Assembly (NCBI GenBank): GCA_963717385.1
Contig: CAVQWE010000011.1
Span: 1 to 64,000 of the forward strand
Direction of reading: 5' to 3'
DNA length: 64,000 nt
DNA from: Sva-07 sp963717385
GTDB taxonomy: Bacteria > Actinomycetota > Acidimicrobiia > Acidimicrobiales > Ilumatobacteraceae
The notes beneath the pieces are model-generated. The model was not told where the DNA came from. It made no database searches and saw only the letters and a list, made by a program, of their open reading frames with translations. This document shows positions 16,843-27,594 of this stretch, piece after piece; the stretch's first letter is position 1; the number at the start of each line of letters is the position of its first letter. A program made the position numbers and the translations under genes.

Positions 16843-18544
16843 ATGGACGCCGGATACGAACCCGAACGAATCAACCAGTTGTCCCAACGCACGTTGGAGG
16901 CGATCGACGGACTCGCCGGACTGGCATCGCAGGATCCGGCAGCGGCCGATGCACTTCGCACGATTCGACTGACACGCAGCAACCTCGAAGACCACTGGAT
17001 GCCGGCGCTGCGCGACATCGAGCGCAGCGACACGATGGTGCGCTGGCGTGCGAGCCGGCCGACCACACTCGGGTTCCGCCCGTTGGGTTCGCTCGCCGGG
17101 TCGCTTCCTGACCATCTCCGTCCGGGCGGCATCGCTCACGTTCCCATCCCCCCGGGCCGGCGTGATCGCCTGTTGCGCCGACTCGACTTCCTCGAACGCA
17201 AGCTGCTGGCCGCCGACGCCGACGAGCGAATCGGAGCCGACGCTGATGCAGCGCCGACCGCCGACGAGCTCGGCGTCCTCGGTCGGCAGTTGGCGTTCTG
17301 GGTGAGTCGTGACGCACGTTTCGCTGATGAATTGGTCGAGTTGTCGGTGTCGAACGTGCTCGTCGGTCGGCTCCTCGTCGAGGCGCGGTTCCCAGTGTCG
17401 TTCGCTGCTGACATCGCTCGTCGGATGGCAGTCCCCAACGGCCCCGACGCTGGCGTCGACCACGACCGATACGCCGTGGTCGCTCAGCACCGTGCTCGCC
17501 AGCATGACCGACGACCCGGCGGCGTGTCTCGATCTGCTGCTCGACCAGCCCACTGCGTATGCCCTTGCGTCGTGGGGGGCGCTGGACACTTCCATGCTGG
17601 CGGACTTCGTGGCCACCGGCCTGCATGCGGCGGTGGCAGCAGACTCGGATCGTCTGGCGGATGGGTACCGGGTGTTGGAATTCCTCACCAGGGCATCAAA
17701 TGGTCCGCTCGATGCTGGCATGAGCGCCGGCATGGCCACCGGGATCGCCGCCTCGCTCCCCGGCTACATCGACACCCTCGCTCCGGCGATCGAACAGGAG
17801 GGAGCGACGCCCGTGGTGATCCGAGCGGTCAGCCCACCGGTCGAGCTCGGCACCTACGACGACCTCGTCGATCTGTTCGGCGCCGTGGTGCGTGTTCCCG
17901 AGGCACAGTCGGCGCTCGGCACGACGATTGCCGCGTACACCTTCGACACGTTCGAGCGGGTCGGGGGCAACGCCACGAGACGGCCCGATGTGACCCATCT
18001 GGCCGACTTCGCCGACCTGATCGGCGATGCGAGCAGAACCGAGCAGGCCGAGCTGGTGATGGCCGCCGCTGTCGACGAGGCCCGACGACGGCAGCTCAGC
18101 GGACTGATCGGTTTCGGGGCCAACGTGACGTTGTTGCTCAGCGGGGCTGGCTCGGTCGCCCGGTCGATCGCCGGGCAAGCGGTTCGAGCCGCCACCGACT
18201 GGCGAAGCAACGACGAACCGGAGCGGCTGCCCGACGGGCAGATTCCGGCGCAGACGTACGACCTGATCACGGTGGCAGCGGTCGCCGTCGCTGTATCGGA
18301 CCCGTCGATGCGGCCCGGCGCCGGGCTCGACGACGTCACGACGACACAGTGGACCGAAGCGAGCGGACGTCTCGACGACATCGCGCAACTCGATGATCCG
18401 CACGAACGGATGTTGGCGGTCGGCGAACTCGACCACTGGATCGACACCACCGTGCCGGCGCTTGCGACGTACCTGCTGGAGCTCCGCAAGATGCCCGGCA
18501 TGAACGAATTGAAAGAAGGGCGCAATGCCGTCGCAGCAGACTGA
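16843..18544 (+). CDS. Large protein of unknown function, partner of the WXG-like protein (frameshifted)
   Basis: About 566 residues, not confidently recognised. It starts at ATG 16843, directly after the WXG-like gene. It opens with a helical section (RINQLSQRTLEAIDGLAGLA, residues 9-28), followed by a region with FVSRD-like and DDPAACLDLLLDQPTAYALA segments. Near residue 430 is a glycine-rich hydrophobic stretch (GFGANVTLLLSGAG). The pattern resembles the large DUF6571-type proteins that travel with WXG proteins in actinobacteria, but this is a guess. Reading changes frame near 17483: DHDRYAVV is continued by LSTVLASMTDDP in the next frame. No membrane anchor is clear. Confidence 0.6.
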
Positions 18545-18574
18545 CTCGCCTTCGGGCTGGTGTATTGTTGGTGT

Positions 18575-18775
18575 ATGGGTCGCACCAACATCGACATCGA
18601 CGACGAACTCTGTCGACAGGTGATGGAGCGGTTTCACCTCGGCACCAAGCGCGAGGCGGTGAACCTGGCACTGCAACGCCTCGCCGGTGAGCCGCTCGAC
18701 CTCGACGACGCCCGAGCGCTGCGAGGTTCGGGGTGGGACGCCAACCTCGACGAGTTGCGCTCGAGTCGCACGTGA
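18575..18775 (+). CDS. vapB: VapB-type antitoxin
   Basis: 66 residues from ATG 18575. MGRTNIDIDDELCRQVMERF followed by TKREAVNLALQRLAG is the ribbon-helix-helix pattern of type II VapB antitoxins, with a C-terminal tail (GWDANLDELRSSRT) that would wrap around the toxin. It would bind its own promoter and neutralise the PIN toxin. The stop overlaps the toxin's GTG by 4 bp, the usual translational coupling. Confidence 0.92.
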   Translation: MGRTNIDIDDELCRQVMERFHLGTKREAVNLALQRLAGEPLDLDDARALRGSGWDANLDELRSSRT

Positions 18776-19161
18776 TCGTCATCGACACCTCTGCGTGGGT
18801 CGAATTCCTACGCGACACCGGCTCGCCAGCATGCGTTGCGGTCGACCGCCTCCTCGACGATGACATCGCCATCTGCGACCCGATCTCGATGGAGGTACTG
18901 GCCGGTGCGCGCAGCGAGCGACACCTGGCACAGCTGCGGGGTCTGCTCGCCCGCGCCACCCTCCTTCCGACCACATCGGCCGACTACGACACCGCGGCTG
19001 CGCTGTACCGAACCTGTCGAGCCGAGGGCGCCACCGTCCGCAAGCTCGTCGACTGCCTGATCGCCGCAGTCGCCATCGAGGCCGGCGCCGAGGTGCTCCA
19101 CGCCGACACCGATTTCGACGAGTTGGCGGCACACACCGCGCTTCGCACACATTCGGCTTGA
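18772..19161 (+). CDS. vapC: VapC-type PIN domain ribonuclease toxin
   Basis: 129 residues from GTG 18772. PIN-domain acidic residues are visible: Asp5 in VIDTSAWVEFL, Glu in ISMEVLAGA near 42, Asp in RKLVDCLIAAVA near 95, and Asp in HADTDFDEL near 113. VapC toxins cut specific tRNAs or rRNA when not held by VapB. It is translationally coupled to the antitoxin. The module is compact and sits between a large protein gene and gnd. No sign of recent transfer, such as a different base composition, is obvious. Confidence 0.93.
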   Translation: MIVIDTSAWVEFLRDTGSPACVAVDRLLDDDIAICDPISMEVLAGARSERHLAQLRGLLARATLLPTTSADYDTAAALYRTCRAEGATVRKLVDCLIAAVAIEAGAEVLHADTDFDELAAHTALRTHSA

Positions 19162-19216
19162 TCCAGATCGCCTCGTCGGAGAGTACCGACGGCGACTTCG
19201 TGGCAGTCTGGTTCCC

Positions 19217-20238
<1,022 letters not shown>

Positions 20239-20242
<4 letters not shown>

Positions 20243-21702
20243 GCGACCAGCACACCGACCCCACCATGATCACTGGGCACGTCGACACCTCTCGCATGCA
20301 GACCAACCAGCCCGACGCCGACGCACTCGTGCTGTTCGGCGCCACCGGCGACCTTGCTGTCCGCAAGCTGTTCCCGGCGCTGTACCGCCTCGAACGTTCC
20401 GGCACCCTCCAGGTGCCGGTGATCGGCGTCGCTCGAAGCGAATGGACCGACGACGACTTCCGCCGCCACGCCCGCGACTCGATCGCCGAACACATCGACG
20501 ACCCGGATCCGGCAGTCGTCGACTCGCTGTGCAAACGGCTCGATCTCGTGCAGGGCGACTATGCCGACGAGAACACCTGGAACGGGCTGCGTGCCGCCCT
20601 CGACGCCGTCAATTCGATGGTCGCCGTGTTCTACATGGCGATCCCGCCGAACATGTTCCCGCAGGTCGCCAACAAGCTGGCCTCGGTCGACCTGCACCAC
20701 CGCGGACGCATCGTGGTGGAGAAGCCGTTCGGTCGCGACCTGGCGTCGGCGATCGAGTTGAACAAGACGCTGCACGACGTGTTCGCCGAAGACCACATCT
20801 TCCGCATCGACCACTACCTCGGCAAGGAAGCGGTCGAAGACCTGTTGGTGTTCCGCTTTGCGAACACGTTGCTCGAACCGGTCTGGAACCGCAACTACGT
20901 CCGCAGTGTGCAGGTCACGATGTCGGAGACGCTCGATGTCGAGGGGCGCGGCTCGTTCTACGAGGGCGTCGGAGCCATCCGTGACGTGTTCCAGAACCAC
21001 TTGCTGCAGGTGGTGTCGCTGCTGGCGATGGAGCCCCCGGCGGGTGCCGACTCGGGCTTCCTGCAGGACGAGAAGGCCAAGGTGATCGCGGCGATGCGTC
21101 CGATCGAACCCGACGCGCTCGTGCGCGGACAGTACGTCGGCTATCGCGATGAGCCCGGAGTCGATCCGCAGTCGAATGTGGAGACCTTTGCTGCAGCGCG
21201 GCTCGAGATCGACTCATGGCGTTGGGCCGGCGTGCCGTGGTACGTGCGCGTCGGCAAGGCAATGACCCAGAGCGCAACCGAAGCAGTCATCGAGCTGCGC
21301 GAGCCGCCACGGATGTTGTTCGACGAGTCCGGTGGTCCACCGCCAGGTCGCAACCTGATTCGGCTGCGTCTCGGCAGCAACGACGGCGTCACCTTCGCGC
21401 TGCAGGCCAAGACGCCGGGGCCGGACCTCGACAGTCAAGAGGTCGACGTCGACGTCGACTTCGCGGCCGCGCTCGGTGAGCGTCAGGACGCCTACGAGCG
21501 GTTGCTCGGCGACGCGCTGATCGGGTCGCTGCGACGGTTTGCGCGTCAAGACATCGTGGAGGGCACGTGGCGTGTCGTGCAGCCGGCGCTCGACCACGGT
21601 GGCGACGTCGTTCCGTACTTCCGCGGTTCATGGGGTCCCGCCGACGCCGACGACATCCTGGTCAACAACGACACCTGGTTCCTCCCCTCCCCCGACCGCT
21701 GA
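20239..21702 (+). CDS. zwf: Glucose-6-phosphate 1-dehydrogenase
   Basis: 487 residues. Nucleotide motif FGATGDLAVRKLFPAL at 33-48, EKPFGRDLASA near 161, and the active-site signature RIDHYLGKE at 189-197. It oxidises glucose 6-phosphate to the lactone with NADP. Overlap with gnd is 4 bp (20239-20242). An extra N-terminal run of about 25 residues precedes the core. A strong hairpin directly follows the stop. Confidence 0.95.
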
Positions 21703-21737
21703 CGATCACGCCAGGGGTCAGACCCCAGGCGTGATCG
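21703..21737 (+). repeat. GGGGTC-core palindrome, copy 1 (probable terminator of zwf)
   Basis: CGATCACGCC and GGCGTGATCG (10-bp perfect arms) enclose GGGGTC-A-GACCCC, with one A/A mismatch between. It begins 1 bp after the zwf stop. The same core with different but still complementary arms recurs at 58492. No U-tract follows. Confidence 0.8.
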
Positions 21738-21762
21738 CACGTGGCACACTGCGCCGTTGCCC

Positions 21763-22653
21763 ATGTGGATTCCCATCACCCTCGCCGCGGCGACGTTCCA
21801 AGTACTGCGCACGTCGCGGCAGCATCGCTTGCGGTCGGCGCTCTCGGTCAACGGCGCGGGGTTCGTCCGCTATGCGTACGGCTTCCCACTGGCGTTGATC
21901 GTGTCGATCGTGACGTTCGGGATCGTCGGCGACGAGCTGCCGGCGATTCCGTGGCGATTCTGGCCGATCATCACCGGAGCTGGCGCAGCACAGATCCTCG
22001 GGACCTTGGCGCTGCTTCGAGCGTTCGACCTACGCGACTTCGCGATCGGCACGGTGTACGCGAAGACCGAGGTGATCCAGGTGGCGATCGTGGCGGCGAT
22101 CGCATTGGGCGAGCCGCTCGAAGCGTTGGGATGGATTGCCGCACTGGTGTGCATGGCCGGCGTGGCGTGGCTCGCTGCTCCCAATCGCCTGCGTGACATC
22201 CTCGGGCGTGCTGGCGATCCCGCAGCGCTCATGGGCATCGTTGCCGGTGGTTGCTTTGCGCTGGCCGCCGTCGGGATCCGCGGCGCCTCGACATCGTTGG
22301 AAGGTGGCAGCACGTGGGATCACGCGCTCCTCACGCTCACGGTGATGCTCGGTATCCAAACCGTTCTCAACGGATCGTGGTTGTTGGCGCGTGATCGAAC
22401 CGAACTGGTGCGTGTCGGCACCGCATGGCGCGCCGCACTGCCTGTCGGAATTCTGAGCCTGTGCGGATCCGCCGGTTGGGCGGTGGCCGTGACACTGGAG
22501 AACGCTGCGAAGGTACGAACGCTCGGCCAGGTCGAGCTGGTGATCGCGTTCGCCATCTCGGCGTGGGTGCTCCACGAACGTCACACCCGCGCCGAGTACG
22601 CCGCCAGCATGTTGGTACTCGTCGGAGTGATCGGCGTCGTCGTCTTCGGCTGA
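21763..22653 (+). CDS. EamA/DMT family membrane transporter
   Basis: About 296 residues, ten hydrophobic segments in two repeats, as in drug/metabolite transporters. Typical end-of-repeat features are GTLALLRAFDLRDFAIGTVYAKTEVIQVAI and, in the second half, TLGQVELVIAFAISAWVLHER (here beginning TLGQVELVIAF). ATG 21763 is taken; a TTG two codons earlier is possible. Substrate unknown; the family exports amino acids or metabolites. It follows the palindrome after zwf and probably has its own promoter. Confidence 0.85.
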   Translation: MWIPITLAAATFQVLRTSRQHRLRSALSVNGAGFVRYAYGFPLALIVSIVTFGIVGDELPAIPWRFWPIITGAGAAQILGTLALLRAFDLRDFAIGTVYAKTEVIQVAIVAAIALGEPLEALGWIAALVCMAGVAWLAAPNRLRDILGRAGDPAALMGIVAGGCFALAAVGIRGASTSLEGGSTWDHALLTLTVMLGIQTVLNGSWLLARDRTELVRVGTAWRAALPVGILSLCGSAGWAVAVTLENAAKVRTLGQVELVIAFAISAWVLHERHTRAEYAASMLVLVGVIGVVVFG

Positions 22654-22724
22654 ACGCAACGACCCGTCGCCGGCCAGCCTGATCAGGAGGTCCGGCCAGA
22701 ACGCCGCATCTCGCACGACGAGAT

Positions 22725-23576
22725 TCAGATCGGATCGGGAGCACCGGCCAGTGCCTGGCGCAGTTGGCTCCGGGCGTGGTCGCCGAACGTCACGTCGTCG
22801 ACCTCGTCTGCCCACACGATTGTGGTGAGCAGCCACAGGTTCGACGTGGCCCGAAGTTGGACGCGGTCATCATCGGAGAGCGTTCGGCCGTACCCCTCGA
22901 AGAATGCGTGCCCGAGAGCTGGTTCAGTGCGCCACTCGGTCCACCAGATCCGCTCGAAGTCTTGGAACCAGTGACCCACGCGGGAGTTGCCGAAGTCGAT
23001 CACGGCCACCGAGCCGTCTTCGGCAGTCAGCCAATTTCTCGGCTGCCAATCGCGGTGACACGGCACCCCCAACGGATCGGGGAACTCACTGAGCCGTCGC
23101 ATCTGATCGGCAACGAATTCGACCTCGGCGTCGGCGAGCAGGCCGGGCCGTGCGCGCTGGACCCACGTGTCGAAACGGTCTCGGCTGGCCGCCGCGAAAC
23201 CGTCGACAGCTTTCGGGGTCTGGGCCGTGTGCAGCATGCGCAGCAGACGGCCCGCTTCTCTGAACGTCGATTCCGACAGATCGCCGATCTCACCGGGCAG
23301 CTTCGAGAACACGAGCACTCGGGTGTCCCGATCAGCCGCCACCACCTCGGGCACGTGCGGCGCCAACGCCGGCGCCCAATGCCGGTACGCGTGCAACTCG
23401 GCGTCGAATTTCTCGACGGCGTGCGGCTGCTTCACGATCAGCGGCGTTCCATCTGCGCCACGCACTTCGAGCACGATCGACACGCCGTGCGGCCACGACC
23501 GATCGGTCACGAACTCGATCGCTCCGATCAGCGATGCAGCAGCCGACATCAACCCTGAGATGTCGGGCGGAACCAT
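22725..23576 (-). CDS. Aminoglycoside phosphotransferase-family (APH) kinase
   Basis: 283 residues from ATG 23576. The kinase-like fold is shown by VCHRDWQPRNWL-type catalytic loop (HRDWQPRN) and the metal-binding VAVIDFGNSRVGHW that follows, with an N-terminal lobe containing LIVKQP as the ATP-binding lysine strand. Members phosphorylate small molecules such as aminoglycosides, choline, homoserine or sugars. The neighbourhood gives no clue to the substrate, so resistance should not be assumed. The frame continues upstream of 23576 without family similarity. Confidence 0.82.
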   Translation of the reverse strand: MVPPDISGLMSAAASLIGAIEFVTDRSWPHGVSIVLEVRGADGTPLIVKQPHAVEKFDAELHAYRHWAPALAPHVPEVVAADRDTRVLVFSKLPGEIGDLSESTFREAGRLLRMLHTAQTPKAVDGFAAASRDRFDTWVQRARPGLLADAEVEFVADQMRRLSEFPDPLGVPCHRDWQPRNWLTAEDGSVAVIDFGNSRVGHWFQDFERIWWTEWRTEPALGHAFFEGYGRTLSDDDRVQLRATSNLWLLTTIVWADEVDDVTFGDHARSQLRQALAGAPDPI

Positions 23577-23696
23577 CTGCGAAGTCTGGCCGACACCGTG
23601 GCGGTGTCGCTGATCGGGATCGTCGTGATTCTCTTCGTCACCCTCGTGATCGAGCAGGTGCGGATCGAGGGCCCATCGCACCACAGCGAGGGTGAC

Positions 23697-24476
23697 TCAA
23701 TCGACGATGCTCGGATCGGCGACGACGTCGCGAACCAGCCACTGGAACAGCCGCCACCCGGTCGACGCCGGCGCCAACGTTTCCGCAGCGATCGCCGCTG
23801 CTTCGTCGGAGATCGCGATGCCGTTGGGCGCCTTGACGTGCACCTCGGCGACTCGCTCAGCCATCACGAACCAGCCGACGGCTTCTTCGACCGAACCACC
23901 GACGGTGAGCGAACCGTGGTTGCGCAGGATGCAGAACTTCTTGCCACCGAGCGCCGCTGCGATGCGCTTGCCGCCGTCGTAGGACAGCACTTCGACTTCT
24001 TCGTCGTCGAACAACGCCTGATCGAACACGAACGCACACGATTCCTGGCTGAGCGCCCGGAACGGCTGCACGTTCGCCGACCACGGCGTGCCGAAGCCGG
24101 TGTGGGTGTGCGCGGCGCTCACCACGTCGGGCCGGGCAGCGAGCAGCGGGGCGTGGATGTTGTAGCCAGCGGTGTTGACCGCGCCCGTCGGGTTGCCGTC
24201 GGCATCGGCCACTCGTCCGTCCGGGCCGACGAGGACGAGCCGGTCGACTGTGGCCTCGCGGAATGGGATGCCCCAGTCGAGCAGCCAGAAGTGATCGGTG
24301 ATGATCGGGTCACGTGCCGACACGTGGCCGTCGCCGAGTTGGCCCCATCGCATCGATCCGAAGATTCGGTATCCGAGCGCACACATTCGTTTGCGGTGCA
24401 CCCGCTCGGCCTCCGGAGTGCGCACCGCATCGAATGGTTCGACCCCGGGGAACGTCGGATACGGCGACTCGCTCAT
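23697..24476 (-). CDS. Class II aldolase/adducin family protein
   Basis: 259 residues from ATG 24476. The zinc site is visible as HTHTGFG near residue 107 and RNHGSLTVGG near 175, and GQLGDGHVSARDP near 36 is the family's usual glycine-rich phosphate loop. The family includes fuculose- and ribulose-phosphate aldolases/epimerases, and related decarboxylases. The family's substrate-binding segment is ordinary, so function beyond the fold is not assigned. It lies 14 bp downstream of the ABC ATPase gene on the same strand, possibly part of the same transcript. Confidence 0.82.
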   Translation of the reverse strand: MSESPYPTFPGVEPFDAVRTPEAERVHRKRMCALGYRIFGSMRWGQLGDGHVSARDPIITDHFWLLDWGIPFREATVDRLVLVGPDGRVADADGNPTGAVNTAGYNIHAPLLAARPDVVSAAHTHTGFGTPWSANVQPFRALSQESCAFVFDQALFDDEEVEVLSYDGGKRIAAALGGKKFCILRNHGSLTVGGSVEEAVGWFVMAERVAEVHVKAPNGIAISDEAAAIAAETLAPASTGWRLFQWLVRDVVADPSIVD

Positions 24477-24490
24477 CCAGCGAGCGTAGA

Positions 24491-25279
24491 TCACCCCGCG
24501 GGGAAGCCGCGGCGGGGTACCACGATGACGGCGCCGTCGTGGGGGTCGATGTCCACGGTGACGCACACGTGGAACACCTCGCCGAGGCGTTCGGCGGTCA
24601 ACACCTCAGCCGCCGAGCCACGGGCGACCACCGTCCCCTCGTCGAGCAGCACCAACCGATCGGTGTAGGTGCCGGCGAGCGTGAGATCGTGCATCGCCGA
24701 CACCACCGTCAGCCCACTGTGCTCGCGCAACTCGGTCACGAGTTCGAGCGCCTGCTGCTGATGGCCGATGTCGAGCGCCGACGTCGGCTCGTCGAGCAAC
24801 AGCACCGGCGCTTCCTGTGCGAGTGCCCGAGCGAGCACCGCACGTTGACGCTCGCCGCCACTCATCGAGCCGAGCATGCGGGTCGCGAAGTCGCCGAGAC
24901 GCAACCGATCGATCACCTCGACCACCACCGATCGATCGTGAACCGACTCGCTGCCGAGATACCCGACGTAGGGCGTTCGTCCGAGCAGCACGTAGTCGAA
25001 CACGCACATGTCATCGGGGATCAGTGGGTCCTGCGCCACGTAGGCAACCTGCTGCGCGCGGTCGGTGTCAGCCATCGGCGACAGCGATGCGTCGCCGACT
25101 CGAACGTCGCCCTCGAAACGGACGAGTCCAGCAGCCGCTCGGAGGAGCGACGACTTGCCCGCACCGTTGGGGCCGATGATGCCGAGCCACTCACCCGACT
25201 CGACCCGGTCGCTGAACACATCGACGACTCGCTGTTTGGCGTAGCTCACGCTGACGGCATCGAACTCGAGAACACTCAC
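24491..25279 (-). CDS. btuD: Vitamin B12/iron-siderophore-type ABC transporter ATP-binding protein
   Basis: 262 residues. Walker A GPNGAGKSS near residue 36, Q-loop VAYVAQDPLIP, signature MSGGERQRAVLARAL near 139, Walker B VLLLDEPTSALD, and switch His in SAMHDLTLAG. It belongs to the FecE/BtuD group that pairs with FecCD permeases. The start overlaps the permease stop by 4 bp. Cobalamin is the likely substrate because the operon starts with a cobalamin riboswitch. Confidence 0.88.
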   Translation of the reverse strand: MSVLEFDAVSVSYAKQRVVDVFSDRVESGEWLGIIGPNGAGKSSLLRAAAGLVRFEGDVRVGDASLSPMADTDRAQQVAYVAQDPLIPDDMCVFDYVLLGRTPYVGYLGSESVHDRSVVVEVIDRLRLGDFATRMLGSMSGGERQRAVLARALAQEAPVLLLDEPTSALDIGHQQQALELVTELREHSGLTVVSAMHDLTLAGTYTDRLVLLDEGTVVARGSAAEVLTAERLGEVFHVCVTVDIDPHDGAVIVVPRRGFPAG

Positions 25280-26385
25280 GTCATCCTCCGCGTACGCAGC
25301 AAGAAGATGAAGAACGGGGCACCGATGAACGCCGTGACGACGCCGATCGGCGTCTCGGCCGGGCTCGACAGCATGCGGCCGGGGATGTCGGCCAGGATGA
25401 GGAATGTGGCGCCCAGCATCATCGAGAGCGGGATCAGCCGCCGGTAGCCGGCGCCGGCCATCAGACGGATGGCGTGCGGGACCACCAGGCCCACGAACCC
25501 GATCAGGCCGCTCACCGACACCACTGCGGCCGTGCCCAACGTGGCAGCGACCACGATCACCAGCCGTGTCTTGCCGACCGACACCCCGAGCGACGCGGCT
25601 TCTTCATCGCCGACGCGGAACACGTCGAGGTGGCGTCGATGCAACATCAGCACGATTGCGCTGATGGTCACGTACGGCACGATCAACCGAACGTCGGACC
25701 AGGTGGCACCCGAGAGCCGACCGAGAATCCACTGGAAGACCTCACGCACCACGTCCTGGTTGCGTTGCAGGATGAAGGTCTGCACTGCGGTCACGAACGA
25801 CACGACGGCCACGCCCGCCAACACCAAGGTGACCCCGCTGCGGGCTCCAGGCCCTGATCCGTGGAACGATGCGCCGACGAAATAGGTGACCGCAACCGTG
25901 ATGATCGAGGCGAGAAACGCCGACGCAACGACCGGGTCGACGGACCATGACGCCGTGACATCTCGACCCACGGTGAGTGCGATGGTGGCCCCAAGTCCGG
26001 CACCCGCGGCGGCGCCGAGCAGGTACGGGTCGACGAGCGGGTTGCGGAACACGCCCTGATAGCTGGCACCCGCCACCGACAACATGCCGCCGACCAGCGC
26101 TGCGAGGATCACACGAGGCATGCGAATTCGCCACACGATGTTCCACTCGGCGGTGGTGACGCCGGAGTCGATCGAGATCAGCGGGAGATGATCGAGCAGG
26201 GCGAGCGGGACCCGCCACGACGCCGGGCCGGCCGGGCCGATCGACGCGCCGATCACGATCGACACGAGCAGCACCAGCCCGGCGCCGAGGTACCAGCGCA
26301 GGTTGCTGCGGCGGACAGCTGCGAGCGCGGCGGGGCGCGACGAGTCGATGCTCGCAACCTCCCCGTCGACGCTCGCGACTGCCAC
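25276..26385 (-). CDS. btuC: FecCD/BtuC-type ABC transporter permease
   Basis: 369 residues, about ten membrane segments. WRIRMPRVILAALVGGMLSVAGASYQGVFRNPLVDPYLLG (starting WRIRMPRVILAALVG, near residue 106) is the hallmark of BtuC/FecCD permeases; later come GRLSGATW and the LIGFVGLVVPHAIRL coupling segment near 310. It forms the inner-membrane pore for cobalamin or iron chelates. It sits 9 bp downstream of the binding-protein gene and overlaps the ATPase gene by 4 bp. Confidence 0.9.
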   Translation of the reverse strand: MAVASVDGEVASIDSSRPAALAAVRRSNLRWYLGAGLVLLVSIVIGASIGPAGPASWRVPLALLDHLPLISIDSGVTTAEWNIVWRIRMPRVILAALVGGMLSVAGASYQGVFRNPLVDPYLLGAAAGAGLGATIALTVGRDVTASWSVDPVVASAFLASIITVAVTYFVGASFHGSGPGARSGVTLVLAGVAVVSFVTAVQTFILQRNQDVVREVFQWILGRLSGATWSDVRLIVPYVTISAIVLMLHRRHLDVFRVGDEEAASLGVSVGKTRLVIVVAATLGTAAVVSVSGLIGFVGLVVPHAIRLMAGAGYRRLIPLSMMLGATFLILADIPGRMLSSPAETPIGVVTAFIGAPFFIFLLRTRRMT

Positions 26386-26394
26386 GACCGTGGC

Positions 26395-27367
26395 TCAGCT
26401 CGCTGCGATCACAGCGTCGGAGACCGCCGCGAGGAACTCGACGATTCGCGGCCCCCAGCGCGACGCCACGTCGTCGTCGAGTTCGATCACATTGCCCGAC
26501 TGCACTGCCGCCATGTCCGCCCAACCGTCACGTGCGGCCACCGTGTCGAGCGACTGCCCGCAACACTTGGTGTCGGCGAGGAAGATGAAGTCGGGGTCGG
26601 CCGACACCACGAACTCGGCGCTCAGTTGCGGGTAGCCGCCGGAGTTGCCCTCGGCGGTGTCAGCGATGTTGCGCAAGCCCAACAGGCCGTACAGCTCGCC
26701 GAACAGAGTGGTCGAGTCGAGTGAGAACAGCGTGTCGTCGAGCTCGTGGAACACGGTCAATGGCTCGGCCGGTGTCGGCGTCGCCGCAACGATCTCGTCG
26801 ATTTGCGACCGCATCGACGCGACGAGCGCATCGGCCTCGGCCTCACGACCAGTAGCGACGCCAAGCTCCTCGATCTGGCGATACGTGTCCTCGATGGTGA
26901 CCGCGGCGGGGCCATCCCACCAGGCGATACCGAGCTCATCGAGCTGCGGGCCGAGCCCGTTGAAGTCACCGCCGATCACGACGAGATCGGGCTCGTACGC
27001 TGCGATCGCCTCGATGTTGTTGTCGAACGCCGACAGCTCGTTCGGCAGCGCTTGCGCGTCGGCCGGGTAGTCGGAGAACTGGTCGACGGCCACCAGCTGG
27101 TCGCCGGCACCGATGGCAAACATCATCTCGGTGTGCGTCGGGCTGAGCGACACGACTCGCTGATCGCTGCCATCTCCTGCGACGGCGGTCTCGCTCTCGG
27201 TGGAGACCGGATCGCTGGAGATCGGAGCGGTCGACTCCCCGGATGCTGGAGCCTCCGACGCGTCGGAACGTCGACGAGTCGTCGGAGCCACATGCCGCGG
27301 TGATCAGTGCGAGCCCGGCAACAGCGCCGAGCAATCGTCGGCTGAACCGACGGGAATGGGTGTTCAT
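26395..27367 (-). CDS. btuF: Cobalamin-type ABC transporter substrate-binding lipoprotein (frameshifted)
   Basis: About 323 residues. The signal part (ATG 27367) ends in the lipobox LITAAC with Cys26, then CGSDDSS. The mature part reads in the neighbouring frame from about residue 30: RVVSLSPTHTEMMFAIGAGDQLVAV is the BtuF/FepB start (beginning RVVSLSPTHTEMM), with YEPDLVVIGG and GLRNIADTAEGNSGGYPQLS later. One base near 27275 is therefore extra or missing. It captures the ligand outside the membrane for the permease and ATPase downstream. The cobalamin riboswitch and a hairpin covering its ribosome site lie just upstream. Confidence 0.85.
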
Positions 27368-27373
27368 GGAATG

Positions 27374-27392
27374 CCTCCAAGTAGATTGGAGG
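27374..27392 (-). promoter_or_regulatory. Hairpin hiding the btuF ribosome-binding site
   Basis: On the minus strand CCTCCAA-TCTAC-TTGGAGG is a 7-bp perfect stem with a 5-nt loop. The 3' arm contains the GGAGG ribosome site, placed 7 nt before the btuF ATG. Opening of this hairpin would be needed for translation, so it is a natural output for the riboswitch upstream. Confidence 0.7.
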
Positions 27393-27454
27393 ACAAGATG
27401 GGTGCAGGTCGGAAGCCTCCGACCGGCGAGCCGTCCCTTGCCTCGAGGGTGATG

Positions 27455-27570
27455 GTCGCGTCACAGGGCAGGCGACCGGGCTCGTTCCCGTGAGGGAAAC
27501 CACCGTTGCGGGACAGCGCCGGGATCTCACCGGACTTCGCTGCGTCTGCGACAGTTCGACATCGTACTGC
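27455..27570 (-). promoter_or_regulatory. Cobalamin (B12) riboswitch
   Basis: On the minus strand CCGGTGAGATCCCGGCGCTG followed by TCCCGCAACGGTG (27500-27534) is the conserved B12-box core, and GAGCCCGGTCGCCTGCC (27464-27485) is the usual 3' end of the aptamer. It precedes the btuF-btuC-btuD-like operon by about 90 nt. A second stem, GGTCGGA-GGCT-TCCGACC (27406-27423), and the ribosome-site hairpin lie between aptamer and gene. The 5' limit is approximate. Confidence 0.88.
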
Positions 27571-27594
27571 TGCGTGCGTACGCTCCCCAAGCTC

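Noticed and set aside
22725..23576. The APH-family kinase as an antibiotic-resistance gene.
   Set aside because: Only the general kinase fold is visible; the family has many metabolic members and no resistance context exists.
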